A stretch of DNA of 32,139 bases from Rhodoferax sp. (GTDB taxonomy: Bacteria; Pseudomonadota; Gammaproteobacteria; Burkholderiales; Burkholderiaceae_C): the NCBI GenBank assembly GCA_026224975.1, contig JAMFRW010000252.1, positions 1-32,139 on the forward strand. The letters are read 5' to 3'. The notes beneath the pieces were generated by a model. It ran no database searches. It was not told the origin of the DNA and was given only the letters and a program-made list of their open reading frames with translations. Shown piece after piece: positions 1 through 11,300 of this stretch; the stretch's first letter is position 1; every line of letters starts with the position of its first letter. The position numbers and the translations under genes were made by a program.

Positions 1-1259
1 CGCAGTTCCTGCTCGCGCGCCTGCGGGCCCTTGTCGCGGGCGAGGCGGATCATGTGCATCAGCGCGCCGTCGTCGAGCTGCAGCACATCCAGCTCCTGCT
101 GCGCGAAGTAGCCCACCGACAAGCCCTTGCCTTCGGTGATGTCACCGGCCAGGCGTGGCAGGTCGTTGACGATGGTCTTCACCAGCGTCGATTTGCCTTG
201 CCCGTTGGCGCCGAGGATGCCGATGCGCTGGCCGGCCAGCACCGAGCGGTTGATGTTGTCGATGATGCGGGTTTCGGTGCCGTCTTCGGCGCGGTAACCG
301 CAGGCCACCTGCGAGAACGCGAGCATCGGGTTGGGCAGGTTCATCGGCTCGCGGAACTCGAACTGGAAGTCGGCACTCGTCAACACCGGTCCCAGCCTTT
401 CCATGCGCTGCAGCGCCTTCACGCGGCTTTGCGCCTGCTTGGCCTTGCTGGCCTTGGCCTTGAAGCGGTCGATGAACTTCTGCAGGTGGGCGATGCGCTC
501 CTGCTGCTTCTCGTAGCCGGCCTGCGCCTGCAGCATGCGCTCGGCACGCATCTCTTCGAAGGAGGTGTAGTTGCCGGTGTAGCGGGTGAGCTTGGTCTCG
601 TCGAGGTGCAGCGTGACGTTGGTGATTGCGTCCAGAAACTCGCGGTCATGGCTGATGACGATCATCGTGCCTTCGTACTTCTTCAGCCAGGCTTCGAGCC
701 AGACGAGTGCGTCCAGGTCCAAGTGGTTGGTCGGCTCGTCGAGCAGCATCAGGTCGGCCGGGCACATCAGCGCGCGGGCGAGCTGCAGGCGCATGCGCCA
801 GCCGCCGGAGAAGCTGTTGACCGGCGCATCGAGTTCGGCCGTCTTGAAGCCCAGGCCGAGCAGCATGGCTTGCGCACGCGGCCGGGCATCGAAGCCGCCG
901 GCATCGCTGATGGCGTGGTGCGCTTCGGCCATGGCGTGGCCGTCGTCGTCGAGTTCGGCCTGCACCAGTTGCGCTTGCGCTTCCATCAGGCGCGTGTCGC
1001 CTTGCAGCACGAATTCGGTCGCGCCTTCTTCGGTCTCCGGCATGTCCTGCGCGACTTCGCCGATGCGCCAGCGTGGCGGCATGCTGAAGTCGCCGGCATC
1101 CGACTGCAAACGGTGCGTGAGCAGCGAAAACAGCGACGATTTGCCCGCGCCGTTGCGGCCGACGAGGCCGATCTTTTCGCCAGGCTGCAGCGTGACGCTG
1201 GCCTGGTTGAGCACCAGCTTGACGCCGCGGCGCAGCGAGACTTGATTCAATACCAACAT
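1..1259 (-). CDS. ABC-F family ATPase, YheS-like (C-terminus cut by window edge)
   Basis: Soluble tandem-ATPase protein of the ABC-F class, whose members act on the ribosome rather than as transporters; YheS-type proteins are housekeeping members with a poorly defined role. About 419 codons are present and the frame runs off the left edge, so the C-terminal part of the second cassette is missing. Visible in order: first Walker A (GRNGAGKSS), signature SGGWRMRLQLARAL, Walker B with LLDEPTNHLDLDALVWLEAW, the charged linker with KAKASKAKQAQSRVKALQRM, and the second Walker A (GANGQGKST). There are no membrane segments. The ATG at 1259 opens with MLVLNQVSLRRG, matching the usual start of YheS. It lies 67 bases after prmB; that gap is AT-rich and pyrimidine-rich on the coding strand, so the gene may have its own promoter as well as read-through from the dap unit. 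Confidence in ABC-F is high, in the YheS subgroup good. Confidence 0.93.
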   Translation of the reverse strand, partial: MLVLNQVSLRRGVKLVLNQASVTLQPGEKIGLVGRNGAGKSSLFSLLTHRLQSDAGDFSMPPRWRIGEVAQDMPETEEGATEFVLQGDTRLMEAQAQLVQAELDDDGHAMAEAHHAISDAGGFDARPRAQAMLLGLGFKTAELDAPVNSFSGGWRMRLQLARALMCPADLMLLDEPTNHLDLDALVWLEAWLKKYEGTMIVISHDREFLDAITNVTLHLDETKLTRYTGNYTSFEEMRAERMLQAQAGYEKQQERIAHLQKFIDRFKAKASKAKQAQSRVKALQRMERLGPVLTSADFQFEFREPMNLPNPMLAFSQVACGYRAEDGTETRIIDNINRSVLAGQRIGILGANGQGKSTLVKTIVNDLPRLAGDITEGKGLSVGYFAQQELDVLQLDDGALMHMIRLARDKGPQAREQEL

Positions 1260-1326
1260 GCGCCGGATTCCGAATAAAAGTGAGTTGAAAAAGAGATGAG
1301 AACGGAAATAAGAAGAGAGGAATGCA

Positions 1327-3374
<2,048 letters not shown>

Positions 3375-4565
3375 TCAGAAACTGCGCAAGCTGCCGGCCG
3401 ACGTGACCGGCGGCTCCGGCAGCACATCGAGCGTGATCTCGGTGAAGGTCGGCTGGTCGTCGGTGTCTTCCTTCTTCGGCGTGAGGCGGGTCGCGGCCGT
3501 CATGTCGTTCTGCAGGCGCCACATCAGGTTGGTCGGCGAATCGGCAAACGCCAGGCCTTCATCGCGGGTGATCATGCCCTGCTTGATGAGCCGCGCGAGG
3601 TCTTGCTCGAAGGTCTGCGAGCCTTCGGCCATCGACTTTTCCATCGCTTCCTTGACGCCGCTGAAATCGCCTTTTTCGATCAGCTCCGAGATGAGCGCGG
3701 TGTTGAGCATCACCTCGACCGCCGGCACGCGGCCGCCGGCACTCGCGCGCACCAGGCGCTGCGAGACCACGGCCTTCAGGCCGGCGCTCAAATCGGCCAG
3801 CAACGCGGGGCGCGCTTCAGGCGAATAGAACGACAAGATGCGGCCGAGCGCGTGGTAGCTGTTGTTGGCGTGGAGTGTGGAGAGCACCAGGTGGCCCGAG
3901 AGCGCATAGGAGATCGCCGCCGTCATCGTCTCGCGGTCGCGGATTTCGCCGATCAGGATGCAGTCTGGCGCCTGGCGCAATGCGTTCTTCAGGCCGATGT
4001 TGAGCGACTGCGTGTCGCGCCCGACCTCGCGCTGGTTGACCACCGATTTCTTGTTGTTGAACAGGAATTCGATCGGGTCTTCGATGGTGAGAATGTGGCC
4101 GGCCAACTGCTGGTTGCGCTGCTCCAGCATCGCGGCCAGCGTGGTGCTCTTGCCGGCGCCTGTTGCGCCCACCATCAGGATCAGGCCGCGCTTCTCGAGG
4201 ATCAGGTTGTTGAGCACCGCCGGAACGTTCAGGCTCTCGAGCGTCGGAATGACGAACGGGATGCAGCGAAACACCGCCGCGATCGAACCGCGCTGCTTGA
4301 AGCCGCTCAGGCGAAAGCTGCCGACGCCCGAGATGCCGATCGCCACATTCAACTCGCCGGTGTCGTCGAGTTCTTCGAGTTGCCGCGGCGTGAGCAACTC
4401 AGCCAGCAACTGGCGCGGCTGGGTGTGCGTGAGCGGCTGGTCGCTCAACTGCAGCAACTGGCCGTTGATCTTGATGAGGATCGGCGAGCTGGCCGACAGG
4501 TAGACGTCGGACGCCCCTTTCTCCGACATCAGCCGGAGCACCCGCTCCATGTTGCCGCCACTCAT
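3375..4565 (-). CDS. pilU: Type IV pilus PilT/PilU-family ATPase
   Basis: Hexameric cytoplasmic ATPase of 396 residues that powers or assists retraction of type IV pili in twitching motility. Seen: Walker A GATGAGKST at 133-141, Asp box TIEDPIEF near 160-167, Walker B DCILIGEIRDRET near 201-213, and His box SGHLVLSTLHANN near 223-235. The long, variable C-terminal tail after about residue 340 and the sequence SYALSGHLVLSTLHANN favour PilU over PilT, though one family cannot be told from the other with certainty by eye. The ATG at 4565 is chosen because a GGCGGG/AAGG stretch precedes it and it lies 11 bases after dapD; an in-frame ATG at 4550 is the alternative, and the open frame further upstream runs inside dapD. 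Oddity: it sits inside a diaminopimelate operon, away from any other pilus gene in view. Confidence 0.9.
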   Translation of the reverse strand: MSGGNMERVLRLMSEKGASDVYLSASSPILIKINGQLLQLSDQPLTHTQPRQLLAELLTPRQLEELDDTGELNVAIGISGVGSFRLSGFKQRGSIAAVFRCIPFVIPTLESLNVPAVLNNLILEKRGLILMVGATGAGKSTTLAAMLEQRNQQLAGHILTIEDPIEFLFNNKKSVVNQREVGRDTQSLNIGLKNALRQAPDCILIGEIRDRETMTAAISYALSGHLVLSTLHANNSYHALGRILSFYSPEARPALLADLSAGLKAVVSQRLVRASAGGRVPAVEVMLNTALISELIEKGDFSGVKEAMEKSMAEGSQTFEQDLARLIKQGMITRDEGLAFADSPTNLMWRLQNDMTAATRLTPKKEDTDDQPTFTEITLDVLPEPPVTSAGSLRSF

Positions 4566-4576
4566 GCTGCCCGCCT

Positions 4577-5410
4577 TCAGTCGCGAAGAAGATCGTTGAT
4601 GCTGGTCTTGGAGCGCGTTTGCGCATCCACGCGCTTGACGATCACTGCGCACGACAGGTTGTACTTGCCACCGTCGCGCGGCAGGCTGCCGGCCACCACC
4701 ACCGAGCCCGCCGGCACGCGACCGTAGCTGATCTCGCCCGTCGCGCGGTCGTAGATCGGCGTGCTCTGGCCGATGAACACGCCCATCGAGAGCACAGAGT
4801 TCTCTTCGATGATCACGCCTTCGACCACTTCGGAGCGTGCGCCGATGAAGCAGTTGTCTTCGATGATGGTCGGGTTGGCCTGCATCGGCTCCAGCACGCC
4901 GCCGATGCCCACGCCGCCCGAGAGGTGCACGTTCTTGCCGATCTGCGCGCACGAGCCCACGGTGGCCCAGGCATCGACCATCGTGCCTTCATCGACATAG
5001 GCGCCGATGTTTACGAAGCTCGGCATCATCACCACATTCTTCGCCAGGAAAGAACCGCGGCGGGCCACGGCCGGCGGCACCACGCGCACGCCGGTGGCGC
5101 GCATCTCCTCTTCGCTCAGGTGCGCGAACTTCGTCTGCACCTTGTCGTAGAAGCCGAGTTCACCGGCGCGGATGATCTTGTTGTCGGTCAGGCGAAAGCT
5201 CAGCAGCACCGCCTTCTTGACCCACTGGTTGACCGTCCACTGGCCCACGCCCTGGCGCTCGGCCACGCGGATGCTGCCGTTGTTCAGGCCGGCGATCACT
5301 TCTTCGACGGCGGCGTGGATCTCGGGGCTGTTGGCCGCGTTGATGGAGGCGCGGTTGTCCCAGGCCAGGTCGATCGTGGATTGCAGAAGCAGGCTCGTGG
5401 ATGAAGTCAT
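4577..5410 (-). CDS. dapD: Tetrahydrodipicolinate N-succinyltransferase
   Basis: Trimeric acyltransferase (277 residues, close to the usual 274) that transfers succinate from succinyl-CoA to tetrahydrodipicolinate, the committing step of the succinylase branch. The C-terminal half is a left-handed beta-helix of hexapeptide repeats, seen in runs such as [29 protein letters not shown] and [17 protein letters not shown]. The N-terminal helical part contains [19 protein letters not shown], typical of the family. The start at 5410 (MTSSTSLLL) gives the normal length; the open frame continues upstream but only inside dapC. It begins 7 bases after the dapC stop and ends 11 bases before pilU, so all are probably co-transcribed. 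Confidence 0.96.
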   Translation of the reverse strand: MTSSTSLLLQSTIDLAWDNRASINAANSPEIHAAVEEVIAGLNNGSIRVAERQGVGQWTVNQWVKKAVLLSFRLTDNKIIRAGELGFYDKVQTKFAHLSEEEMRATGVRVVPPAVARRGSFLAKNVVMMPSFVNIGAYVDEGTMVDAWATVGSCAQIGKNVHLSGGVGIGGVLEPMQANPTIIEDNCFIGARSEVVEGVIIEENSVLSMGVFIGQSTPIYDRATGEISYGRVPAGSVVVAGSLPRDGGKYNLSCAVIVKRVDAQTRSKTSINDLLRD

Positions 5411-5417
5411 GATGTGT

Positions 5418-6626
5418 TCAGAGGGATTGGATGTAGGCGCGGATGCGGCGCGCGGCTTCGAGGCATTCATCCACCTCGGCCACCAGCGCCAGCCGGATGC
5501 GGCCCGCGCCGGGGTTGACGCCATGGGCCTCGCGCGCCAGCAGGCTGCCGGGCAGGACAGCCACATTGTATTGAGCGAGCAGGTCGAGCGCGAAGGCCAC
5601 GTCATCGGCGGGCTTCTCGTTCGAAGGCGAGGGCAGCCGTGCCCACAGGTAGAAGCTCGCGTCCGGCAGCGCCACATCCAGCACTTCGGCCAGCACCGGC
5701 AGCACCTGCGCGAACTTGGTGCGGTACTTGTCGCGGTTCGCGACCACATGGGCTTCGTCGTTCCAGGCGCTAATGCTCGCTTGCTGAATCGTCGGGCTCA
5801 TTGCGCTGCCGTGGTAGGTGCGGTAGAGCAGAAAGTTCTTGATGACATTCGCATCGCCCGCCACGAAACCCGAGCGCATGCCCGGCACGTTGGAGCGCTT
5901 GGAGAGACTGGTGAAGGCGATCAGGTTGCGGAAGTCTGTGCGGCCGAGCTTGGTCGCCGCTTCGAGCGAGCCCAGCGGCGGCTCGTCGCGGAAATAGATC
6001 TCCGAATAACACTCGTCGGAGGCGATGACGAAGCCATGCTTGTCACTCAGCGCGAACAGTTCTTCCCATTCCGCCAGCGGCATCACGGCGCCGGTCGGGT
6101 TGCCCGGCGAGCAAACGAAGAGCAGTTGCGTGGCGACCCAGGTGTCGTCGGAAACACTGCGCCAATCGGCCGCGAAATTACGCGCCGGATCGCTGTTGAC
6201 GAACGCCACCTCAGCGCCCGCCAGTAGCGCCGCGCCCTCGTAGATTTGATAGAACGGGTTCGGGCAGACGACGGTGGCGCCGGGCCTCGTCGGGTCGATG
6301 ACAGTCTGCGCCAGCGCGAACAGCGCCTCGCGCGACCCGTTGACCGGCAGCACCTGTGTTTTGGCATCCACCGTCACGCCGTAGCGGCGCTGCATCCAGC
6401 CGCACATCGCTTCGCGCAGGGCAGGCTCGCCGGCCGTGCCGGGGTAGCTGGCCAGGCCGCCGAGGTTGGCTATGAGCGCCTGCTTGATCAGCTCGGGCGT
6501 GGGGTGCTTGGGTTCGCCGATGCCCAGGCTGATCGCGCTGAACGCCGGGTTGGGCGTGATGCCCTTGGTGAGCGCGCGCAGGCGCTCGAAGGGGTAAGGG
6601 TGCAGGCGGGGCAGCAACGGATTCAT
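5418..6626 (-). CDS. dapC: Succinyldiaminopimelate transaminase
   Basis: PLP-dependent aminotransferase (402 residues, fold type I) that forms N-succinyl-LL-diaminopimelate from the keto precursor with glutamate as donor. PLP residues are visible: SPGNPTG with N176, ASDECY with D204, and the Schiff-base lysine K243 in [12 protein letters not shown]. The assignment to DapC rather than another class I/II aminotransferase rests on the sequence ([17 protein letters not shown] start, [12 protein letters not shown]) and on the adjoining dapD and dapE. The ATG at 6626 gives the normal family length; upstream in-frame starts would extend into the divergent promoter region. It is the first gene of the minus-strand dap unit. 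Confidence 0.95.
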   Translation of the reverse strand: MNPLLPRLHPYPFERLRALTKGITPNPAFSAISLGIGEPKHPTPELIKQALIANLGGLASYPGTAGEPALREAMCGWMQRRYGVTVDAKTQVLPVNGSREALFALAQTVIDPTRPGATVVCPNPFYQIYEGAALLAGAEVAFVNSDPARNFAADWRSVSDDTWVATQLLFVCSPGNPTGAVMPLAEWEELFALSDKHGFVIASDECYSEIYFRDEPPLGSLEAATKLGRTDFRNLIAFTSLSKRSNVPGMRSGFVAGDANVIKNFLLYRTYHGSAMSPTIQQASISAWNDEAHVVANRDKYRTKFAQVLPVLAEVLDVALPDASFYLWARLPSPSNEKPADDVAFALDLLAQYNVAVLPGSLLAREAHGVNPGAGRIRLALVAEVDECLEAARRIRAYIQSL

Positions 6627-6770
6627 CACCCGATTATCGGGGAGTGGCTTGGCCGCAGACCGAACGGTTGACAGGCCCATGAAAAGCTCGAGCCTCCCAT
6701 GCTTTATGGATGTATCGACTGGTTCAAGGCGGTTAACCTGCCAGCAGGCCTGCAACGGAGGGAGTTAATC
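6627..6770. promoter_or_regulatory. Divergent promoter region between dapC and an unknown gene
   Basis: 144 bases separate the starts of dapC (minus) and the unknown gene (plus), so promoters for both must lie here or nearby. A perfect TTGACA occurs on the plus strand at 6668-6673, but no good -10 hexamer sits 16-18 bases downstream. On the minus strand GATAAT occurs about 10 bases before the dapC ATG, too close for a normal leader. No convincing promoter pair could be assigned by eye. Confidence 0.4.
6757..6764 (+). promoter_or_regulatory. Ribosome binding site that fixes the start of the unknown gene
   Basis: GGAGGGAG lies six bases before ATG 6771. It is among the strongest Shine-Dalgarno matches in the window, favours this start over the upstream in-frame ATG at 6699, and supports the frame as a real gene. 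Confidence 0.75.
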
Positions 6771-7607
6771 ATGGCTGCCAAGTCGGTGGTGTTGTGCAGC
6801 GTCAGCTGGATCGACGGCAGGAACTTGCCTCCCATCGGCTTCTGGTTCATTTCCGGCGCGCTTGCAAGTTGGCCGCGCCGGGTACTCATGGGCTTGGTGG
6901 GTACGGCCAATCCGGCTCCGCCCCCCGAACTACAGAATGTGGCGACGTTTCGCGCGAGCCAGGAATATCGAGCACTCATGTCCTGTTCGGTTCAGGGTGG
7001 ATCGAAGATTTCGGTATCCGATCCGGTGCTAGACGCAGGTTGGACGCCGCCATTGAACAAGTCCAGATTCGATCCCGGCTTGCTCGCCCAGTTTGCAGCG
7101 CATCGTGCCCCGATTCCGGATGATCCGATGTACTACGCCGGCGAGGCGAGTGGCATCTCCGAGATATGTGCCGGCCATCTGCATCCCGCGTCGACCTTGA
7201 ATGTCCCGTCAAAGGCGACGGTATTGACCAGCGCCTTGATCAAGTTTCGAGCGGGTGCTCACACCGACAAGATCGGTATCGACGACGCCAAGTCACCGGT
7301 TCATGTTCCGTGGGTTTGGTGCGAATATGCTCTCGTTCGCGTCGGCGACGAACTGAGGCTGCTCGGTCAAGGCTCGTCGTTCCCGTCGCACAGGTGGTAT
7401 GTGAACGGAAAACAGGTCGGCGAGTGCCTGCAAAAGGCCGTTGCCGTCTCCGAAACCGATCCGGCATTGAGTACCGGCCAGCCCGCCAAGGAAATCCAAT
7501 CCAGCGCTGCCAACGACAGGTCGAATGGTCCGATCGTTGACCAGGACTACGCCATCGGCAAGGGAGCCGGGATCAATGTCGTCTTGCCGCGGGGTCTCCT
7601 GGACTGA
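6771..7607 (+). CDS. Protein of unknown function (278 residues)
   Basis: I do not recognise this protein. The ATG at 6771 is chosen because a strong GGAGGGAG ribosome site at 6757-6764 precedes it at good spacing; the frame is also open from 6699. The protein has no clear signal peptide. A moderately hydrophobic stretch (IGFWFISGALASW) lies near residues 23-35, followed by a Pro-rich segment (NPAPPPEL). The best-conserved-looking part is the C-terminal half: VHVPWVWCEYALVRVGDELRL, then LGQGSSFPSHRWYVNGKQVG, which looks like a compact beta-rich domain. Base composition is visibly less GC-biased than in neighbouring genes, with many codons ending in A or T, suggesting transfer. It stands alone between the dap unit and queF. 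A cargo, immunity or envelope-associated role is possible but unsupported. Confidence 0.75.
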   Translation: MAAKSVVLCSVSWIDGRNLPPIGFWFISGALASWPRRVLMGLVGTANPAPPPELQNVATFRASQEYRALMSCSVQGGSKISVSDPVLDAGWTPPLNKSRFDPGLLAQFAAHRAPIPDDPMYYAGEASGISEICAGHLHPASTLNVPSKATVLTSALIKFRAGAHTDKIGIDDAKSPVHVPWVWCEYALVRVGDELRLLGQGSSFPSHRWYVNGKQVGECLQKAVAVSETDPALSTGQPAKEIQSSAANDRSNGPIVDQDYAIGKGAGINVVLPRGLLD

Positions 7608-7658
7608 CTGGACGACGACCCACCGAGTGGCTTGTGCGGCAGGCCCGCAGTTGTTCCT

Positions 7659-8150
7659 TCAAAGCATCCCGGTCATCGTCTCGAACTTCGGCAGATCCAC
7701 CGTCGGCTGCGGCTTCCAACCCTTTTTGCGGTGCTCGACGACCACGTTGGTGTAGATGCCGCCGCGCACATACCACTTGGCCGCGATGCGCACGAAGCGC
7801 GGGTTGGTGGCCTTCACGATGTCGTCGAGGATGTCGTTCGTCACCTTCTCGTGGAACGCACCTTCGTTGCGGTAGCTCCAGAAGTAGAGCTTCAGGCTCT
7901 TCAGCTCCACGCAGAGCTGGTCGGCGACCATGTCGATGGTGAAATGCGCAAAGTCGGGCTGGCCGGTCAGCGGGCAGTTGCAGGTGAACTCGGGCACCTG
8001 GAACTGGATGACGTAGTCACGCTTCGGGCTGGGGTTGGGGAAGACCTGCAAGTCCTTGCTCGGCAGCGTCGGTGGCTTGGGCGGGGCGACGCGCTCGTTG
8101 AGCGATTTGGGGGCAGCAGGAGCGGTTCGGGAGGCAGCGAGCTTGGCCAT
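7659..8150 (-). CDS. queF: NADPH-dependent 7-cyano-7-deazaguanine reductase (short type)
   Basis: Cytoplasmic reductase that converts preQ0 to preQ1 in the synthesis of the tRNA nucleoside queuosine. At 163 residues it is the unimodular form (Bacillus type) and not the long two-domain E. coli form. Seen: nucleophile C59 in CNCPLTGQPDF with D66, the NADPH-binding ELKSLKLY at 82-89, and H100/E101 in GAFHE, all at the spacing of the B. subtilis enzyme (C55, D62, H96, E97). A Pro/Ala-rich N-terminal extension of about 30 residues precedes the T-fold. ATG 8150 is preferred to an in-frame GTG at 8159; neither has a clear ribosome site. It is convergent with the unknown gene. No other queuosine genes are in view, so substrate must come from enzymes encoded elsewhere. 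Confidence 0.95.
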   Translation of the reverse strand: MAKLAASRTAPAAPKSLNERVAPPKPPTLPSKDLQVFPNPSPKRDYVIQFQVPEFTCNCPLTGQPDFAHFTIDMVADQLCVELKSLKLYFWSYRNEGAFHEKVTNDILDDIVKATNPRFVRIAAKWYVRGGIYTNVVVEHRKKGWKPQPTVDLPKFETMTGML

Positions 8151-8212
8151 GACAGTCACGTTCGGAGACGGTTCGGAGTGGGTTTAGCCGGGGTTCGGCA
8201 GGGTCGCGATGG

Positions 8213-8218
8213 TATCAT
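8213..8218 (+). promoter_or_regulatory. Candidate -10 hexamer of the smc promoter
   Basis: TATCAT (five of six matches to TATAAT) lies 86 bases before the smc start in the gap between divergent queF and smc. No good -35 hexamer is seen at 16-18 bases upstream, so this is a weak call resting on the hexamer and position alone. If real, the first transcribed bases would lie just ahead of the hairpin at 8231. Confidence 0.35.
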
Positions 8219-8230
8219 CCGCCTCGCTCC

Positions 8231-8255
8231 AAAGCCGCTCTCGGGCGGCTTTTTG
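8231..8255 (+). terminator. Terminator-like hairpin in the leader of smc
   Basis: An AAGCCGC/GCGGCTT stem closes a short loop and is followed by a T run on the plus strand, the form of an intrinsic terminator. It does not end any gene: queF starts leftward of it and smc begins about 50 bases to its right. It may attenuate transcription into smc, or end a short leader RNA starting from the promoter-like hexamer at 8213. On the minus strand the T run is shorter, so the plus reading is favoured. Confidence 0.6.
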
Positions 8256-8303
8256 TCAAGCGAATCAAGCACTTACCAACATTCTCCATCCCGGTCCCAG
8301 TGC

Positions 8304-11300
8304 ATGCGCCTGAACTCCATCAAGCTCTCCGGCTTCAAGTCCTTCGCCGACCCGACCACGTTCCAGCTCCCGGGGCAACTCGTCGGCGTGGTCGGGCCGA
8401 ATGGCTGCGGCAAGTCCAACATCATGGATGCGGTGCGCTGGGTGCTCGGCGAAAGCAAGGCCAGCGAGCTGCGTGGCGAGTCCATGCAGGACGTGATCTT
8501 CAACGGCTCCGGCCTGCGCAAGCCCGCCTCGCGCTCCAGCGTGGAACTCGTCTTCAGCAACGAGGATGGCCGCGCCGGCGGCCAGTGGAACCGCTTCACC
8601 GAAATCGCCGTCAAGCGTGTGTTGACGCGTGACGGCACCAGCAGCTACTACATCAACAACCAGCCGGTGCGCCGCCGTGATGTGCAGGATGTGTTCCTGG
8701 GCACCGGCCTCGGCCCGCGCGCCTACGCCATCATCGGCCAGGGCACCATCAGCCGCATCATCGAGAGCAAGCCCGAAGAGCTGCGCCTGTTCCTCGAAGA
8801 AGCGGCCGGCGTCTCGAAGTACAAGGAGCGTCGGCGCGAGACCGAATCGCGCCTCAAGGACACGCGCGAAAACCTGACCCGAGTCGAAGACATCCTGCGC
8901 GAGCTGAACAACAACCTCGACAAGCTGGAGAAGCAGGCCGAGGTGGCGAGCCTCTACCGCGGCCTGCAGGCGCAGGGCGAGTTGAAGCTGCACCAGCTCT
9001 GGTTCCTGAAGCACCGCGATGCGGCAAGCGAAGAAGCGCGGGTGAAGAAGGCGGCGTCGGAAGCCCTGAACGCGCTCGAAGCCCGCACCGCCGAATTGCG
9101 CCATGGCGAAGCCGAGCTGGAGACGATCCGCCAGGCGCATTACGCCGCCAGCGACGACTTGCACAGCTCGCAAGGCGCGCTCGCCGAAGCGTCGCTCGAA
9201 GTGAGCCGGTTGGAGGAACGCATCCGCTACGTGGTGGAAGGCCGCCAGCGCGTCGAGCAGCGCCTGGCCGAGTTGAAGGCGCAGAACGAGCAATGGGCCG
9301 AGCGCCGCGAAGCCGCGCAGGAAGAACTCGACCAGATCGCCGAGCAGATCGCGAGCGCCGACGAACAAAGCGAAGTGCTCGCCGCGCAGGCCGAAGACCA
9401 CGCCGGCCACTTGCCGACGGCCGAAGATGCGGTGCGCGCCGCGCAGGCCAAGAGCAACGAGCAGCGCACGCTGGTGTCGGCGGTGCAGCAGCAGATCCAG
9501 GTGCTGGCCTCCGAGAGCCGCAACATCGAAGACCAGCGCCGCCAGTTCAACACCCGGCGTGATCGCCTGGCGGCCGAGAAGAACCAGCTCGCCGCGCCCG
9601 ACATGGACCGGCTCTCCCAGCTCAAGAGCCAGTTTGCGGTCGCCGAAGAAGCGCAAGGCGTGGCTGATGCGCGCCTGCATGAGCTGAACGAGCAGGTGCC
9701 GGCGCTCGACGAAGACCGGCGCGCCAGGCAGGAGCACGTCAACACAGAAGGCCGCAAGCAGGCCGACCTGAGCGCGCGGCTCGACGCCTTGCGCGCCCTG
9801 CAAGAAAAGGTGCAGACCGAAGGCAAGTTGAAGCCCTGGCTCGCCAAGCACGGGCTCGATGGCCTGCAAGGCCTGTGGACGAAGATCCACATCGAAAGCG
9901 GCTGGGAGACGGCGCTGGAAGCCGTGCTGCGCGAACGCATGGGCGCGCTGGAAGTGGGCCGCCTCGAAACCGTGCGCGCCTTCGCCACTGATGCGCCGCC
10001 CGCCAAGCTTGCGTTCTACACACCGCCGCAAGCGGGCATCGCCAACACGCACGAGACGCTGCCCAAGCTTTCGGAGTTGCTGCGCCTCGGCGATGCCGGC
10101 CTGAAGGCCTTGCTGAACGACTGGCTCGAAGGCGTTTACACCGCACCGACCATCGACGAAGCGCTGGCGGCGCGAGCCAGACTCACCCACGGCGAAGTCA
10201 TCATGACGCGTGACGGCCATGCAGTGAGCCAGTTCGCTGTCGCCTTCTACGCACCCGATTCCGAGCAGGCCGGCATGCTGGCCCGCGCCCAGGAGATCGA
10301 GAACCTCGAGCGCCAGTTGCGCGCGCAGGTGCTGATCGCCGAGGAATCGCGCAGCGCGCTGGTGCGTGCCGAAGCGGCCTATACCGACGCCTCGCAGCGC
10401 CTGGTGATCGCGCGCCGCGACGCCGGTGAGACGCAAACCCGCGCGCACCAGCTGCAAGTGGAGTTGCTGCGCCTGTCTCAGCAGGCCGAAGCCACCAGCA
10501 CGCGCCGCGGCCAGCTCGACGAGGAACTCGCCGAAGTCGATGCCCAGCTCGAAGACCTGAGCGAGCGCAGCGCGACCGGCGAAGCGCGCTTCGAAGAACT
10601 CGACATGCAACTCGCCACCACGCAAGAGCGCCACGCCGACCTCGAAGAAGCGGTGATCACCGCCGAGCGCAAATTGAGCGAATCGCGCGAGCAGCTCCGC
10701 TCGCTGGAGCGCCAGGCGCAGGAAGCGCAGTTCGCATCACGCGCGCTGGCGGCCCGCCGCGGCGAGCTGCAGCGCGGCATCGAGACGGCGCAGCAGCAGC
10801 TCGCCGGCAATGCGCAATCGGATGTGCAGTTGCAGGAAGAACTCGCGCGCCTGACCGATGTATCCGCACAAGCGGGGCTGGAAACCGCGCTGGCCCTGAA
10901 GCTCGACCGCGAAGCCGCGCTCGGCGCCAAGCGCAGCGAATACGACGACCTGACGATGCGCCTGCGCCGCGCCGACGAGCAGCGCATGGCGCACGAGCAA
11001 AGCCTGCAGCCGATGCGCGACCGCATTACCAAGCTGCAGCTCGAAGAGCAGGCCGCGCAACTCGGCGGCGCGCAGTACCTCGAACAACTGATCGCAGCCA
11101 AGGCCGATTTCGAGGCGCTCGCCAAGAGCATCGAAGACGAGAACGTACGGCTCACCGGCCTGCAAGCCGAGATCGACCGCATCAACCGCGAAGTCAACGC
11201 GCTCGGTGCCGTCAACCTGGCCGCGCTCGATGAACTCACCGCCTCGCGCGAGCGCAAGACCTTCCTCGATGCGCAGAACGCCGACCTGATGGAGGCGATG

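Noticed and set aside
54..1277. Long plus-strand open frame opposite the ABC-F gene
   Set aside because: It is the antisense of clear Walker A, signature and Walker B motifs; its composition (His, Arg, Val, Gln rich) is typical of GC-rich shadow frames.
6668..6673. TTGACA as the -35 of the unknown gene
   Set aside because: No acceptable -10 hexamer at 16-18 bases downstream.
7632..8303. Upstream extension of the smc frame
   Set aside because: The extra 224 codons run antisense to queF; SMC proteins begin at the MRLNSIKLSGFKSF-type sequence at 8304.
8265..10634. 789-codon minus-strand frame inside smc
   Set aside because: Mirror of the smc coiled coil; no ribosome site or recognisable domain.
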